Assembly (NCBI RefSeq): GCF_007753095.1
Contig: NZ_CP036348.1
Location: 2,790,001 to 2,854,000, forward strand
DNA from: Rosistilla carotiformis
GTDB lineage: Bacteria > Planctomycetota > Planctomycetia > Pirellulales > Pirellulaceae
Length of the DNA stretch: 64,000 nt
Direction of reading: 5' to 3'
Shown here: one piece after another, positions 9,493 to 18,658 of the stretch
Layout: every line of letters starts with the position of its first letter
How positions within the stretch are numbered: position 1 is the first letter of the stretch
Program-made: the position numbers and the translations under genes
Notes under the pieces: model-generated
Databases searched by the model: none
The model's input: the letters and a program-made list of their open reading frames with translations, nothing else
What the model was told of the DNA's origin: nothing

Positions 9493-12171
9493 ATGCGCCA
9501 TTGCAAGTTGTCATTTTGTGTTCTGACTTGCCTCGCAATCCTGCTTGAGGGCCCCGTCGCGTTGGGACAAGAAGTCGTTGCGATTCACGGGGAACCGTTT
9601 GGTGTCGGTTTCGTTCGGGCCCAGTGGCCCGAACCGGTCGAAGGACTCTCCCGCGTTCGCGTCTCGTCACCTCAAGGGCGGCTGTTTTATCCAGCCGCCG
9701 AACCGTTGACCGTTACCGTTCGCGACCCCATGCGTTTGGATCCCGCACCGCGGGAACTGAAATTTGGGCGCGGCAAGATCCTGGAGCGGTTGGGACAAGT
9801 CGTCAAAGCGGCGGTCACCGCCGATGAACGCCAACAGGTGACGGGTTACGAAATTTGGTTCTTGTTCCAAGGTGATCGCCCGTTCGATTTGCAGATTTCA
9901 GGACCCGCCGTCGCCACGATTCCCATCGTGCCCGTCGCGGCAGCCGCCGATGACCACCAGGCGGCGCTGCAAGGTTGGTGGCAGTCCTATCAGGCGCAGG
10001 CCGAATCAGAGATCGCCGGGGCGCCAATGCTTCCTGTCGTCGACGCCTACCTGTTGTCGTATCTCGCCCGTCGGTTGGACCTGCCCCGCCCCGCAGCGCT
10101 GTCGCGGATGCGGTTGGAAAAACCTCCGGTGGCAATCGAAATGATGGCCGATTCCAGCGGACTGCAGCGGATCGCACTGGCGGACGTTTTGCGAGGTGAA
10201 CCGCATGAAGTGTCCGAACCGTTCGACACCTTGCCCGCAGCTGTCGAAGTCGCGGAGATCGCACCGATGGACGACGACGCGGTGCCGGAGGGAATCGAAC
10301 CGATCGCGAGGATGGTTCCGCCGGAGTGCTTTTATCTGCGTTTTGGTAGCTTTGCCAATTTTTTGTGGTTTCAAAAGCTGGCACAAGAACACGATGGCGA
10401 TGTTAAGAACATGGTTGGTCGGCCGATCCTGGATCGCCGCGGTAGCCAGCGGATCGAAGAGCTATTAAACGTCCGGTACACGCAATTGGCCGATCTCTTT
10501 GGCGATGCCTTGATCGGTGACGTGGCACTGGTTGGGAACGATTTCTTGCTCGACGATGGGCCTTCGATTGGCGTCTTGATGCAGGCCAAAAACGCGTTTT
10601 TACTCTCGACGTTTTTGGGACAAGACCGCCAAGCGACCGTCGCTCAGTTTCCCGATTGCACGCTAGAAACCAAAACGATCGAAGGGATTGAGGTCTCGCT
10701 GCTATCGACTCCCGACAATCGTGTCCGTTCGTTTTGGGTGGCCAATGGCGATTGGATGTTCTTGACCAGCAGCGAACATCTGGCCGCGCGGTTCATCGCC
10801 GCGCGGAAGGCGCGAACACCCCTGGCGGCGACTGCTGAATTTCAACATTTTCGCGAAAAGTACCCCCATGGCGAGAAGCCGGCGATCACGTTGTTTCTTC
10901 CGCGACGCTTTCTGAGCACGCTCTACACGCCCCATTTTCAGATCGAACTTCAGCGACGCTGTCGTGCCGCTGCCGAGATGGCGGTGCTGGTCGCCGCCCG
11001 CGCCGCGGCATCCAACGAAGGCCAGTCGCTGGTAATGGCCGACGACCTGATCGCTGCCGGCTATCTTCCCGGTGGATTTGGCCATCGCGTCGATCGCAGC
11101 GGATTGATTCTGACCGACGACGGAGTGCTGGATTCTCGCCGCGGCGGACGTCAGACGTTGCTGCCGATCGACGATGTTGCGATCGACAAGATCACGTCGG
11201 CCGAACGCATTTGGCAGGACCAGATCGATCGCATGCGAACCGCGCAACCGGGATTGCTGGAACCCGTCTTCATCCAGATCGATCGTTCGGCGGCCGATCC
11301 GCAATCGCCCGACCGCGAGCGGTTGACGATCGCGGTGGATGTCGTTCCGGCGATGCTTGGCAAACAAGCATGGATCGTCGACCAGCTGGGACCCCCAACC
11401 GATATCGGCGTCCAGTTTTCGAAGACCGATTTGATTTCGTTCCACGCCAACATTCATAGCGACAAATTAAACGGATCGATTCCACCGCACTATTTGTTCG
11501 GTGGATTGAAGGATTGCTACCCGGCGGCGTTGGCGAAATTCGAATCCCCGATCGACCGGATCTTTGCGATCTCGACGCTCCGCGGTTATTTGGCCGCTTG
11601 GCCTGATCCCGGTTTGATCGACCGCTTGCCGTTGGGGTTGGGGCGGGGAAGTCCGGTCGGCCCGAACATGACGCGGCTGGTCGGTGGCGCGTACCGGTAC
11701 CAGTCGGAACGTGTCAGTTTGCTGTCGTTCGATCGCGAAGTCTTGGTGGAGAGCATTCCCGACCTCGCGGTGCTGGACAAGCAACCGACCCGGCGGGCCC
11801 ACCTGAAGATTGAGGATCTGTCGCAGACGCAGCTGGGCCAGTGGGTTAGCGACACGCTTTTGGATGCCGAGCGACGTAAATCGCAAGCCGGTTGTGACCT
11901 GCTTTCGCGGCTGACCGAACAACTGGGAATCGATCGCGAAACGACGCCTTTGTTTGCGGAGGAATTGCTTGGTGCGGCGTTACAGTGTCCTTTGCGAGGT
12001 GAATTTCGCTGTCGCGGCGACGGACACTGGTGCTCGACCGCGTCCGAAGTCGAAACGCCGCCGACTGCCGCGGTGATGCGGTGGTTCCGTGGGCTGCAAG
12101 CTTCGGTCGACGTCGTCGACAACCGACTTCTGGTCGACATCGAAGTCGATGTGCAGCGGGCGACGAGATAG
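9493..12171 (+). CDS. Large secreted protein of unknown function
   Basis: An 892-residue protein with a signal peptide (SFCVLTCLAILLEGPVALGQ) and no further membrane helix. I do not recognise a catalytic motif. The middle section (about 270-480) has the look of planctomycete surface proteins that repeat short phrases about a value measured on the protein (FWVANGDWMFLTSSEHLA), loosely like DUF3352-type proteins; this is a weak similarity by eye. The start is placed at ATG 9493 rather than the TTG nine bases earlier. It follows the cytochrome gene by 62 bases on the same strand, so co-transcription is possible. Confidence 0.75.
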   Translation: MRHCKLSFCVLTCLAILLEGPVALGQEVVAIHGEPFGVGFVRAQWPEPVEGLSRVRVSSPQGRLFYPAAEPLTVTVRDPMRLDPAPRELKFGRGKILERLGQVVKAAVTADERQQVTGYEIWFLFQGDRPFDLQISGPAVATIPIVPVAAAADDHQAALQGWWQSYQAQAESEIAGAPMLPVVDAYLLSYLARRLDLPRPAALSRMRLEKPPVAIEMMADSSGLQRIALADVLRGEPHEVSEPFDTLPAAVEVAEIAPMDDDAVPEGIEPIARMVPPECFYLRFGSFANFLWFQKLAQEHDGDVKNMVGRPILDRRGSQRIEELLNVRYTQLADLFGDALIGDVALVGNDFLLDDGPSIGVLMQAKNAFLLSTFLGQDRQATVAQFPDCTLETKTIEGIEVSLLSTPDNRVRSFWVANGDWMFLTSSEHLAARFIAARKARTPLAATAEFQHFREKYPHGEKPAITLFLPRRFLSTLYTPHFQIELQRRCRAAAEMAVLVAARAAASNEGQSLVMADDLIAAGYLPGGFGHRVDRSGLILTDDGVLDSRRGGRQTLLPIDDVAIDKITSAERIWQDQIDRMRTAQPGLLEPVFIQIDRSAADPQSPDRERLTIAVDVVPAMLGKQAWIVDQLGPPTDIGVQFSKTDLISFHANIHSDKLNGSIPPHYLFGGLKDCYPAALAKFESPIDRIFAISTLRGYLAAWPDPGLIDRLPLGLGRGSPVGPNMTRLVGGAYRYQSERVSLLSFDREVLVESIPDLAVLDKQPTRRAHLKIEDLSQTQLGQWVSDTLLDAERRKSQAGCDLLSRLTEQLGIDRETTPLFAEELLGAALQCPLRGEFRCRGDGHWCSTASEVETPPTAAVMRWFRGLQASVDVVDNRLLVDIEVDVQRATR

Positions 12172-12239
12172 GAAGGGGGGCTCGCAGCGTGCGACCCGCA
12201 CCCAACGCCACGGCGGAGCGAGATTTCTAGCTCAAAAAA

Positions 12240-12731
12240 TCAAGAGGTTTGTGTTGCCGGGACACGGTCCTCGGCGGGCGGTTGCGGACCGCGAACTTTC
12301 AAAAAGCCGGAGATCGTCACGACGATCAGCGCCGCGACCAGCAGCACTTTCAACCACAGGGTTCGTTTGCGACGGATCGCTTCCAAACCGGTGGATCGTC
12401 CGACCAGCGCGGCGGCGATAAAAAAGATCACCAGCGCGATCAGCATCTTGGTTCCCAACAACGCGTGGTACAACGCATCCCCTTTGTGGGAGGGGATGGC
12501 CCGGTAGTAATTGTAGATTCCGCTGATTAGGAACAGCGTGACGCCGACGTGGACGAACCGCTTCCATCGCGCCGTCAACGCGGTGCGCAAACGATCGTGT
12601 TGTTCGTCGGATAGGTTTTGGGCCGCTGGCATCAAAACCAGCAACATGAACGCGCTGCCACCGACCAACGTGATCGCCGTGGCGACATGGATCACCCGAG
12701 ACAGGGTGTCGATCAAAAGTTGAGTGTCCAT
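12240..12731 (-). CDS. Four-helix integral membrane protein
   Basis: A 163-residue membrane protein with about four hydrophobic helices: near 10-32 (VIHVATAITLVGGSAFMLLVLM), 52-70, 85-105 and 125-145. A His in the first helix (LSRVIHVATAI) and one in the second (KRFVHVGVTLFLISG) give it the look of CopD-like or DUF2269-type haem/copper membrane proteins, but this is inference. The start at 12731 (MDTQLL) is chosen because helix 1 follows directly; a longer open frame adds a charged, unhelpful leader. It converges on the large secreted-protein gene. Confidence 0.7.
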   Translation of the reverse strand: MDTQLLIDTLSRVIHVATAITLVGGSAFMLLVLMPAAQNLSDEQHDRLRTALTARWKRFVHVGVTLFLISGIYNYYRAIPSHKGDALYHALLGTKMLIALVIFFIAAALVGRSTGLEAIRRKRTLWLKVLLVAALIVVTISGFLKVRGPQPPAEDRVPATQTS

Positions 12732-13030
12732 TGAGCTTGTCGTTTCGTTGCGGAAGAGGATTGGGGCGTGTCGCTGCGGTGCGTCGGGAAAACGTTCACG
12801 ATGCGGAGATCGTCGGTCGTTCGCATTCACTATCGCAAATCGCAGCTGCTTGGTAACTTCAGGGTATTCATGGTTTTATCCCATTCCGGTCATCCGCCAA
12901 ATGGGGCGTTGACGCCGTTCGGTAGCGCCGCCGATGAACTCGTTTCGTTCCAGGGTACGCTTTGGTTCACCCTTTGAACTTAGGAAACTAGCCGCCACGG
13001 CGAGGGAATTTTGTGTAAGAGGCTGTATCG

Positions 13031-13327
13031 ATGTCGATCGCAATTCAATGCCGCACTTGTAAAAATCAGTTGCAAGTAACGCTTAAACAAGCGGGAAAAC
13101 GAGTCCGTTGCCCAAGCTGTCAAGAAACGGTCAGTGTTCCCTACGAAGCGGATCTGGAAGAGATCCAGCAGTCCGCCGCCAAAGCGTTCGCCGGGAGCAA
13201 GGAGAAGATCAAGATCCGATGTCCAGGATGTGAAAAGGTTCTGCAGATTTCCGCCGCCAGCGCCGGCAAAGCGGTCAAATGCCCCGGATGTGCGAAAATC
13301 TTTAAGGTCCCCGCCATCAAGCCTTAA
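13031..13327 (+). CDS. Double zinc-ribbon miniprotein
   Basis: A 98-residue protein built of two related ribbons. Cys7/Cys10 with Cys27/Cys30 form the first; Cys63/Cys66 with Cys83/Cys86 form the second. Each reads CxxC, about 16 residues containing A(G)K, then CPxC. The two halves look like a tandem duplication joined by an alanine/lysine-rich helix. Such ribbons (MJ0042-like) are frequent in planctomycetes, often fused to membrane or kinase domains; here they stand alone. A role in binding nucleic acid or protein is possible but unproven. Confidence 0.8.
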   Translation: MSIAIQCRTCKNQLQVTLKQAGKRVRCPSCQETVSVPYEADLEEIQQSAAKAFAGSKEKIKIRCPGCEKVLQISAASAGKAVKCPGCAKIFKVPAIKP

Positions 13328-13608
13328 CGGTTCCCGGCGGGCCTGGCGACATCCGCTGTAAACCACCCGGTCGCCCAACCCGTCTGCATCGGATTGGGCT
13401 TTGTGGCGAAGCCGTCCGCTCAACTCTTCTGGCAACAAAGCACAGATTTCGTTCGGGTTCCTCCCTTGATTCAAACGTTGGCTCGACGCGTTATCGCTGG
13501 TTGGCTCTCTCCGGCGGATCAAAAATTGCTCGACAACGGACGAGCGATCGGCCAAACTTATCAAATCTCCCACCTCGCCATCCCTCCTAAACGTTCAAGG
13601 CCCTCCGC

Positions 13609-15114
13609 ATGTTGCGACAGCTTGCTTTTACTAGTCTCCTTGGTTTCCTGACCCTCGTTTTCGTGCTCCCCTTGGCTGCGGCACCGCTAACCGCGGGAGT
13701 GGCCAAAGTCGACATTACCGACATGCAGGCCGGACCGGTAAACGATCGGTCGTATGTGCGGGCGTTGGTGATCAGCGATGGGACGACCACCACGGCAATC
13801 GTCTCCGTCGATGCGGTGGCGATCGGCGAAATCGGGCGGATCGACAACGAATACCTCGGCAAGGTTCGAAGCCAGGTCGAGAAGACGCTTGGCATTTCGC
13901 CAGCCAACGTGATGATCAACGCCAGTCACTGCCACAGCGTTGTCCGGACCGACGTCGACGAATTGACGATCCAGGCGATTTCGCAAGCTGCCGCCAAGAT
14001 GGTCCCGGTGCAAGTCGGCGTTGGCGTCGGCCACGAGGATCGGATCATGGAAAACCGTCGACTGCAGTTGGCCGATGGCCGACAGATCGATGTCCGCCAC
14101 GCCTATTCGCTGCCCCCCGATGAAGCGGTTGCCGCGGTCGGTCCGATCGATCCGCAGATCGGCGTGTTGCGAGTCGACACGCTCGAAGGGGAGGTGTTGG
14201 CGATCGTCTACAACTTTGCCTGCCATCCGATTCAGGGTGTCCCCGGCGGCGCGAACACTGCCGACATGACCGGCTATGCGTCGGATGTGATCGAACAAAA
14301 CATGAGCGACGGAACGGTTGCGTTATTTGTCCAAGGCTGTGCCGGCGACATCAATCCGGTCGACTACAAAGATGTCGATCATCCGCGGCATGCGCAGACG
14401 TTGGGCAATTTGCTGGGGCTGAGCACGTTGCAGGCGGCTCGCAAGATCGAAACGAAGCCTGGCGCCGCGCTGCGCGTTGTCAACGAAACGCTGCCGCTGC
14501 CGCGCGCCGATCTGGCACAGCGGATCATCGAAATGGAAGCCGAACGGGACAAATTGGTCAATTCGCTGACCGGTACCAGTCTGAACTTGAAGACCTTTTT
14601 GCCATTGGTTGTGAAGTATCGGCTGTCCGAAGAATTTCCCTCCTACTATTCGCATCGCTATCTGCACGACAAAGCGCTCGGTCGCAGCGATCTACGCCAT
14701 TTGGACATCGAAAACCGCAAGAACATGGCCCGCTACATCGACAACATCCACACGATGGAACAGATCACGCGCGTCAACACGAACATGCGCTTGCTGCGAA
14801 AGCATCAGGCCGACTTGGTCGACGGCGGCAAGCGGATGATCGATGTCGAACTGGTCGGGCTGCGCGTCGGCGATTTTGTGTTGACGACGTTTCCCGGTGA
14901 ATTGACGGTCCAGATTGGCAAGAACATCAAAAAAGCCTCGCCGCACCAGCACACCTTTGTCGCCGGGTACACCAACGGCTACATTTATTACGCCCCCACC
15001 GCCGACCAATTGCGGAACGTGGGGAATGCGCAAGAGGACAGCGATTGCGTGTTGGCTCCGGCTTGGCAGGCGCTTTACGAAGCGAAAGCGGCACAGATTC
15101 TCAGCAAACTGTAA
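13609..15114 (+). CDS. Secreted neutral-ceramidase-like hydrolase
   Basis: A 501-residue exported protein (signal peptide to about residue 24, PLAAAP) that matches the N-terminal domain of neutral/alkaline ceramidases. It shows the early metal-site motif NASHCHS, the second histidine in NFACHP, and VQGCAGDINP where ceramidases have the serine nucleophile loop (NAGDxS). The last motif has Asn where the ceramidase Ser would fall, so true ceramide hydrolysis is doubtful; many bacterial relatives share this form. The next gene starts 15 bases downstream and is probably in the same operon. Confidence 0.85.
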   Translation: MLRQLAFTSLLGFLTLVFVLPLAAAPLTAGVAKVDITDMQAGPVNDRSYVRALVISDGTTTTAIVSVDAVAIGEIGRIDNEYLGKVRSQVEKTLGISPANVMINASHCHSVVRTDVDELTIQAISQAAAKMVPVQVGVGVGHEDRIMENRRLQLADGRQIDVRHAYSLPPDEAVAAVGPIDPQIGVLRVDTLEGEVLAIVYNFACHPIQGVPGGANTADMTGYASDVIEQNMSDGTVALFVQGCAGDINPVDYKDVDHPRHAQTLGNLLGLSTLQAARKIETKPGAALRVVNETLPLPRADLAQRIIEMEAERDKLVNSLTGTSLNLKTFLPLVVKYRLSEEFPSYYSHRYLHDKALGRSDLRHLDIENRKNMARYIDNIHTMEQITRVNTNMRLLRKHQADLVDGGKRMIDVELVGLRVGDFVLTTFPGELTVQIGKNIKKASPHQHTFVAGYTNGYIYYAPTADQLRNVGNAQEDSDCVLAPAWQALYEAKAAQILSKL

Positions 15115-15129
15115 CAGGACGTTCGAACG

Positions 15130-16215
15130 ATGCATCTGGACACCAACCGCTCCCTGCTGGGCGATTTGCATCTCGCCCCGCCACCGACCGGGCCGCGATC
15201 GACCAGCGACCGCGTGGTGCCAGCATCGGAAGTGCGTCGCGCTCACGGCGCTCCAATTCCCCTCCGCTGTCCATTGTTCGCCTACGACCTGCCATGGTCG
15301 TTGCTGCCCTCCACGACCTGTGCAGCGCTAGCGCGGGAACTGACGGCAACCTCGGTGGTGACCAGTCTATTGGATCTGGATGTCGACGAGGATCGACCGG
15401 CCGACCTGGTGATGTGCCCCTACCGTCCCGAACGCTATGGCGTCACGATCGACGATCTGTCGCGAGCCGCGTTTGTCGATTTGCGTTTAAACAGCGAGGT
15501 CGGCGATGGCAGCGTCTATACGATGGACCAATTGCGACGATGGGATCACCGCGCCGATTCGCTGCCCGATTCGACCGTCATCACGGGATCGCGTTGGCCC
15601 GCTGATGTCGCCAGCCCGGACAAACTGGGACGCAAAATCGAACAACTGAGGGCGCTCGCGCCCCAGGCGGCGATCTTCGTCGCGATCAGCCCATTCCATT
15701 TGCAACAGGACCTTCCCAACCTGCTGGCTGCTCGCCCCGATGGCATCGTCCTGCGGTTCGATCTCGATCCGACATCCCCTAGCGTCGGCAACCTGATCGC
15801 CGCGCAAACCGCTGTCTGCCGGCGGATGATCGACGCCAGCGAAGCCGCCGGGATCGCACTCTGGGTTTCCGCACCGACCACGTCGCCGCTGGACCTGGTG
15901 AAACTGTTGGCGCTCGGGGCGTCGGCCGTCAGCATCGACTACTTGGTCTTACATAATTGGCCAGCGGCAGACCTGCCGCCCGCCGCTGGTGACGCTCATG
16001 CCAGCTTTGCCCATGCGTCGGCGGTTGCGCATGCAGCGGCTGCCGCGACAACGACGACGCAGCTGATATCGCCGATCATCGATGCCTTGTTGAACGAAGC
16101 GTTGACCTACGTTCATGGCCTGGGGGTGGCGCACTATTCCCAATTGAGACCGAGCATGTTGGCCTGCATCGATCCCGCGCTGGCCAAGCGGACAGACGCC
16201 ATGCTGGTGGAATGA
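15130..16215 (+). CDS. Unknown protein, possibly a TIM barrel distantly like the glutamate synthase FMN domain
   Basis: A 361-residue protein without signal peptide or membrane helix. Strand/helix spacing in the second half (IFVAISPFHLQQDLPNLL, ADGIVLRFD-type strand, LVKLLALGASAVSID) recalls the FMN-binding barrel of glutamate synthases, especially the LALGA segment near a phosphate-binding site. The iron-sulphur cysteines and the glutamine-amidotransferase domain are absent. Function unknown. It follows the ceramidase-like gene by 15 bases, implying co-translation, and precedes hemQ by 155 bases. Confidence 0.6.
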   Translation: MHLDTNRSLLGDLHLAPPPTGPRSTSDRVVPASEVRRAHGAPIPLRCPLFAYDLPWSLLPSTTCAALARELTATSVVTSLLDLDVDEDRPADLVMCPYRPERYGVTIDDLSRAAFVDLRLNSEVGDGSVYTMDQLRRWDHRADSLPDSTVITGSRWPADVASPDKLGRKIEQLRALAPQAAIFVAISPFHLQQDLPNLLAARPDGIVLRFDLDPTSPSVGNLIAAQTAVCRRMIDASEAAGIALWVSAPTTSPLDLVKLLALGASAVSIDYLVLHNWPAADLPPAAGDAHASFAHASAVAHAAAAATTTTQLISPIIDALLNEALTYVHGLGVAHYSQLRPSMLACIDPALAKRTDAMLVE

Positions 16216-16370
16216 TCGGCCACGGTGGCAGATTCGTCTGGCGCTGTGTGGGCTTTCAGACGCTTTGCCGCAAACCGCCCTGCCCGGTATACTCGGCGGT
16301 AGAATCGCGGGCTGCCGGCAACGGCGTTCCCGCCCGCCACGCCTTTCCAATCCACCCTTAGACGAAGCTC

Positions 16371-17231
16371 ATGAACCAACCCGCTGGACGTCCCCACGCC
16401 GCCTCGCAAAGCCTGCCCGAACCAAGCCGCACGCCATCCGAAGGACTGCATTGTTCGCACTTCATGTATCGTTTTCGGCGCGATATTTTGGCGGGTCTCT
16501 CAAAGCGGCGGCTGCGCGACGGCATGCGTCAATTCCTGGCGGCTGTCGATCCGGGGGAAGCGACCCGGCCCGCGAAGCTGCAGCGCTATATCATCAGCGG
16601 TCACAAAGCCGACTTCGCCTTGATGATGATGGACGCCGATCCGCTCAAGATCGACGCAGTGCATCAAGCGGTCGTGTCGGGCCCGTTGGGAGCGGCTGTG
16701 GAAGCGACTTGGTCGTTTGTTTCGATGAGCGAAATCTCCGAATACGTCCCCACGGTTCCGCAGTATCGCGAGAAATTGATTCGCGAAGGGAACATGCCCG
16801 ATTCGCCCGAACTGGCCGCCAAGGTGGCCGCGTATGAACGTCGCTTGCCGATGATGAACCAACAGCGGCTGTCCCCCGATATCCCCGATTGGCCCGCCGC
16901 CTGTTTCTATCCGATGAACAAATCCCGCGTGCCGGGAGCGAATTGGTTCATGGAGTCGTCGTCGCTGCGGCAGACGCTGATGGCCGAACATGCCCAGAGC
17001 GGGATGGCGTTCGCCGGCCGCGTGTCGCAATTGATCACCGTTGGCGTCGGACTGGACGACTGGGAATGGATGGTCACGCTTTGGGGCCGCAATCCCGAAC
17101 ATCTCAAAGAGATCGTTTACCGAATGCGATTCGATCAAGCGAGCGCCAAATACGGCGAATTTGGTCCGTTTTACGTCGGCTATAGCGCGACCGGGCAAGA
17201 GATCCTCGACCACTGCCGGATCACGGATTAA
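16371..17231 (+). CDS. hemQ: Coproheme decarboxylase (HemQ/ChdC, chlorite-dismutase family)
   Basis: Catalyses the last step of the coproporphyrin-dependent haem pathway, coproheme to haem b. In the 286-residue protein Tyr180 (FYPMNKSR) matches the radical-forming tyrosine and His207 (AEHAQSG) the proximal haem ligand. Gln220, 13 residues further on, stands where Listeria HemQ has Gln and true chlorite dismutases have Arg. The Tyr-His spacing of 27 also matches the Listeria numbering. A ~25-residue Pro/Ser-rich leader precedes the core. AMP nucleosidase follows 53 bases downstream. Confidence 0.88.
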   Translation: MNQPAGRPHAASQSLPEPSRTPSEGLHCSHFMYRFRRDILAGLSKRRLRDGMRQFLAAVDPGEATRPAKLQRYIISGHKADFALMMMDADPLKIDAVHQAVVSGPLGAAVEATWSFVSMSEISEYVPTVPQYREKLIREGNMPDSPELAAKVAAYERRLPMMNQQRLSPDIPDWPAACFYPMNKSRVPGANWFMESSSLRQTLMAEHAQSGMAFAGRVSQLITVGVGLDDWEWMVTLWGRNPEHLKEIVYRMRFDQASAKYGEFGPFYVGYSATGQEILDHCRITD

Positions 17232-17284
17232 CCGAGGCGTTCGGGCGGGCATCGATCGGAGGTTGTGAGCACTGGAGGTTTGAC

Positions 17285-18463
17285 GTGTCAGAGACCATGC
17301 AAATTTTGCCCGGCTCGTCGCAATCCGATCTGGAGAGCCAGATCGAAGCGGCGTGCGCGTTGATGGAGCGGCACTACGCATCGGGTGTCTATTCGAAGAT
17401 CACCGTCGTCCGCAGCTGGTCGAAGCACAACCCAACGATCTCTGGTTCGATCGCGCGGCCCTCGGCCTTTCGTTGGTATCTTCGCCGCGAACTGACCAAG
17501 CTGGCTGCGCGCGGGGCCCATCTGCATGTCGCACCGTCGCGGGCGAGAGTCGATTTAAATGCTCCCAAGCTGCTGCAATTGATCGACGAGAGCGACTTTG
17601 ATCACACGCGGAAGAAGGTCTTCCTGTTTGGCCCCGAGCGGGCGGAACTGTCGATCCAACGGCTGGAACATTACACCGGCACTCAGGTCGAAGACTTTCA
17701 ACGCTATGTGCTGTTGACCAATTATCAAATGCATATGAATGCATTTATCGAAGCCTATCCGGATTGCATCCGCCCTCAGCGGCCCGATGTGCAGATGCCG
17801 GCGCTGCATCAACGAACGCTCAACAACGATGGCTTTACGATCATTAACATCGGCGTCGGCCCCAGCAATGCCAAGAACCTGACCGATCACATCGCCGTGC
17901 TGCGTCCCGATGCGATGCTGATGGTTGGACATTGCGCGGGAGTGCGGAATCACCAAGAGATTGGCGATTTTGTGCTGGGGTCAGGATACATGCGGGCCGA
18001 TCGCTTGCTTGATCAAACGCTGCCCACGTCGGTCCCGCTGACGCCGAATTTTGTCTTGAATCGCAACCTGGCCCGCGTTCTCGGCGAACGCCAGCTTCCC
18101 TACCGATTTGGCGTCGTCTACACGACGATCGATCGCAACTGGGAACTGACGTTGCGAGGGACGTTGGCCGATCTGCGGGCGAGCCGCAGCATCGCCGTTG
18201 ACATGGAATCGGCGACCGTCGCCGCCAACGGCTTCCGATACCGCATCCCCTCGGCGACCCTGCTGTGCGTTTCCGATAAACCGCTGCACGGCAAACCCAA
18301 ACTGGCCGCCGAAGCGCTCGAGTTCTACAAGAAGACCAAGAGTCAGCATCTGGCGGTTGCTGTCGCTGCGATCGAACTGGCCAAACAGGAATTCCCCTGT
18401 GGATTTCCGAACAGCGACATCCGGGCGATGGATGAACCGCTGCTGGGCGGCCCGGAATCGTAG
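17285..18463 (+). CDS. amn: AMP nucleosidase
   Basis: Hydrolyses AMP to adenine and ribose 5-phosphate, helping balance adenylate pools. The 392-residue protein has an N-terminal alpha/beta domain and a C-terminal nucleoside-phosphorylase-like domain. The latter contains NIGVGPSNAKN, MVGHCAG, the substrate-binding AVDMESATVAANGFRY and LLCVSDKPLHG. The GTG start at 17285 is set by a GGAGG six bases upstream. It is shorter than the E. coli enzyme (about 480) but complete for the compact form. It may share a message with hemQ. Confidence 0.9.
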   Translation: MSETMQILPGSSQSDLESQIEAACALMERHYASGVYSKITVVRSWSKHNPTISGSIARPSAFRWYLRRELTKLAARGAHLHVAPSRARVDLNAPKLLQLIDESDFDHTRKKVFLFGPERAELSIQRLEHYTGTQVEDFQRYVLLTNYQMHMNAFIEAYPDCIRPQRPDVQMPALHQRTLNNDGFTIINIGVGPSNAKNLTDHIAVLRPDAMLMVGHCAGVRNHQEIGDFVLGSGYMRADRLLDQTLPTSVPLTPNFVLNRNLARVLGERQLPYRFGVVYTTIDRNWELTLRGTLADLRASRSIAVDMESATVAANGFRYRIPSATLLCVSDKPLHGKPKLAAEALEFYKKTKSQHLAVAVAAIELAKQEFPCGFPNSDIRAMDEPLLGGPES

Positions 18464-18658
18464 GCCCCCACTGCAAATCGTGCAATGAACGGTATGTGTC
18501 GGCGGGAACCGCAAAATCAATCGCATAAATTCTTGCGAAACGTTCGCCTCCCTCTGGGGTTATATTCATCGTACTGAGGATGGGGCGATTTTTGATCGCC
18601 TGAAACCTTCTCGGTACTCGAAAGATCTCTTCTTGAAATTCAGCCCCGAGTCAAAAAC

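Noticed and set aside
8147-9670. A 507-codon minus-strand open frame over the cytochrome gene
   Set aside because: The plus strand encodes CxxCH haem sites; the minus product has a random, Arg/Phe-rich composition.
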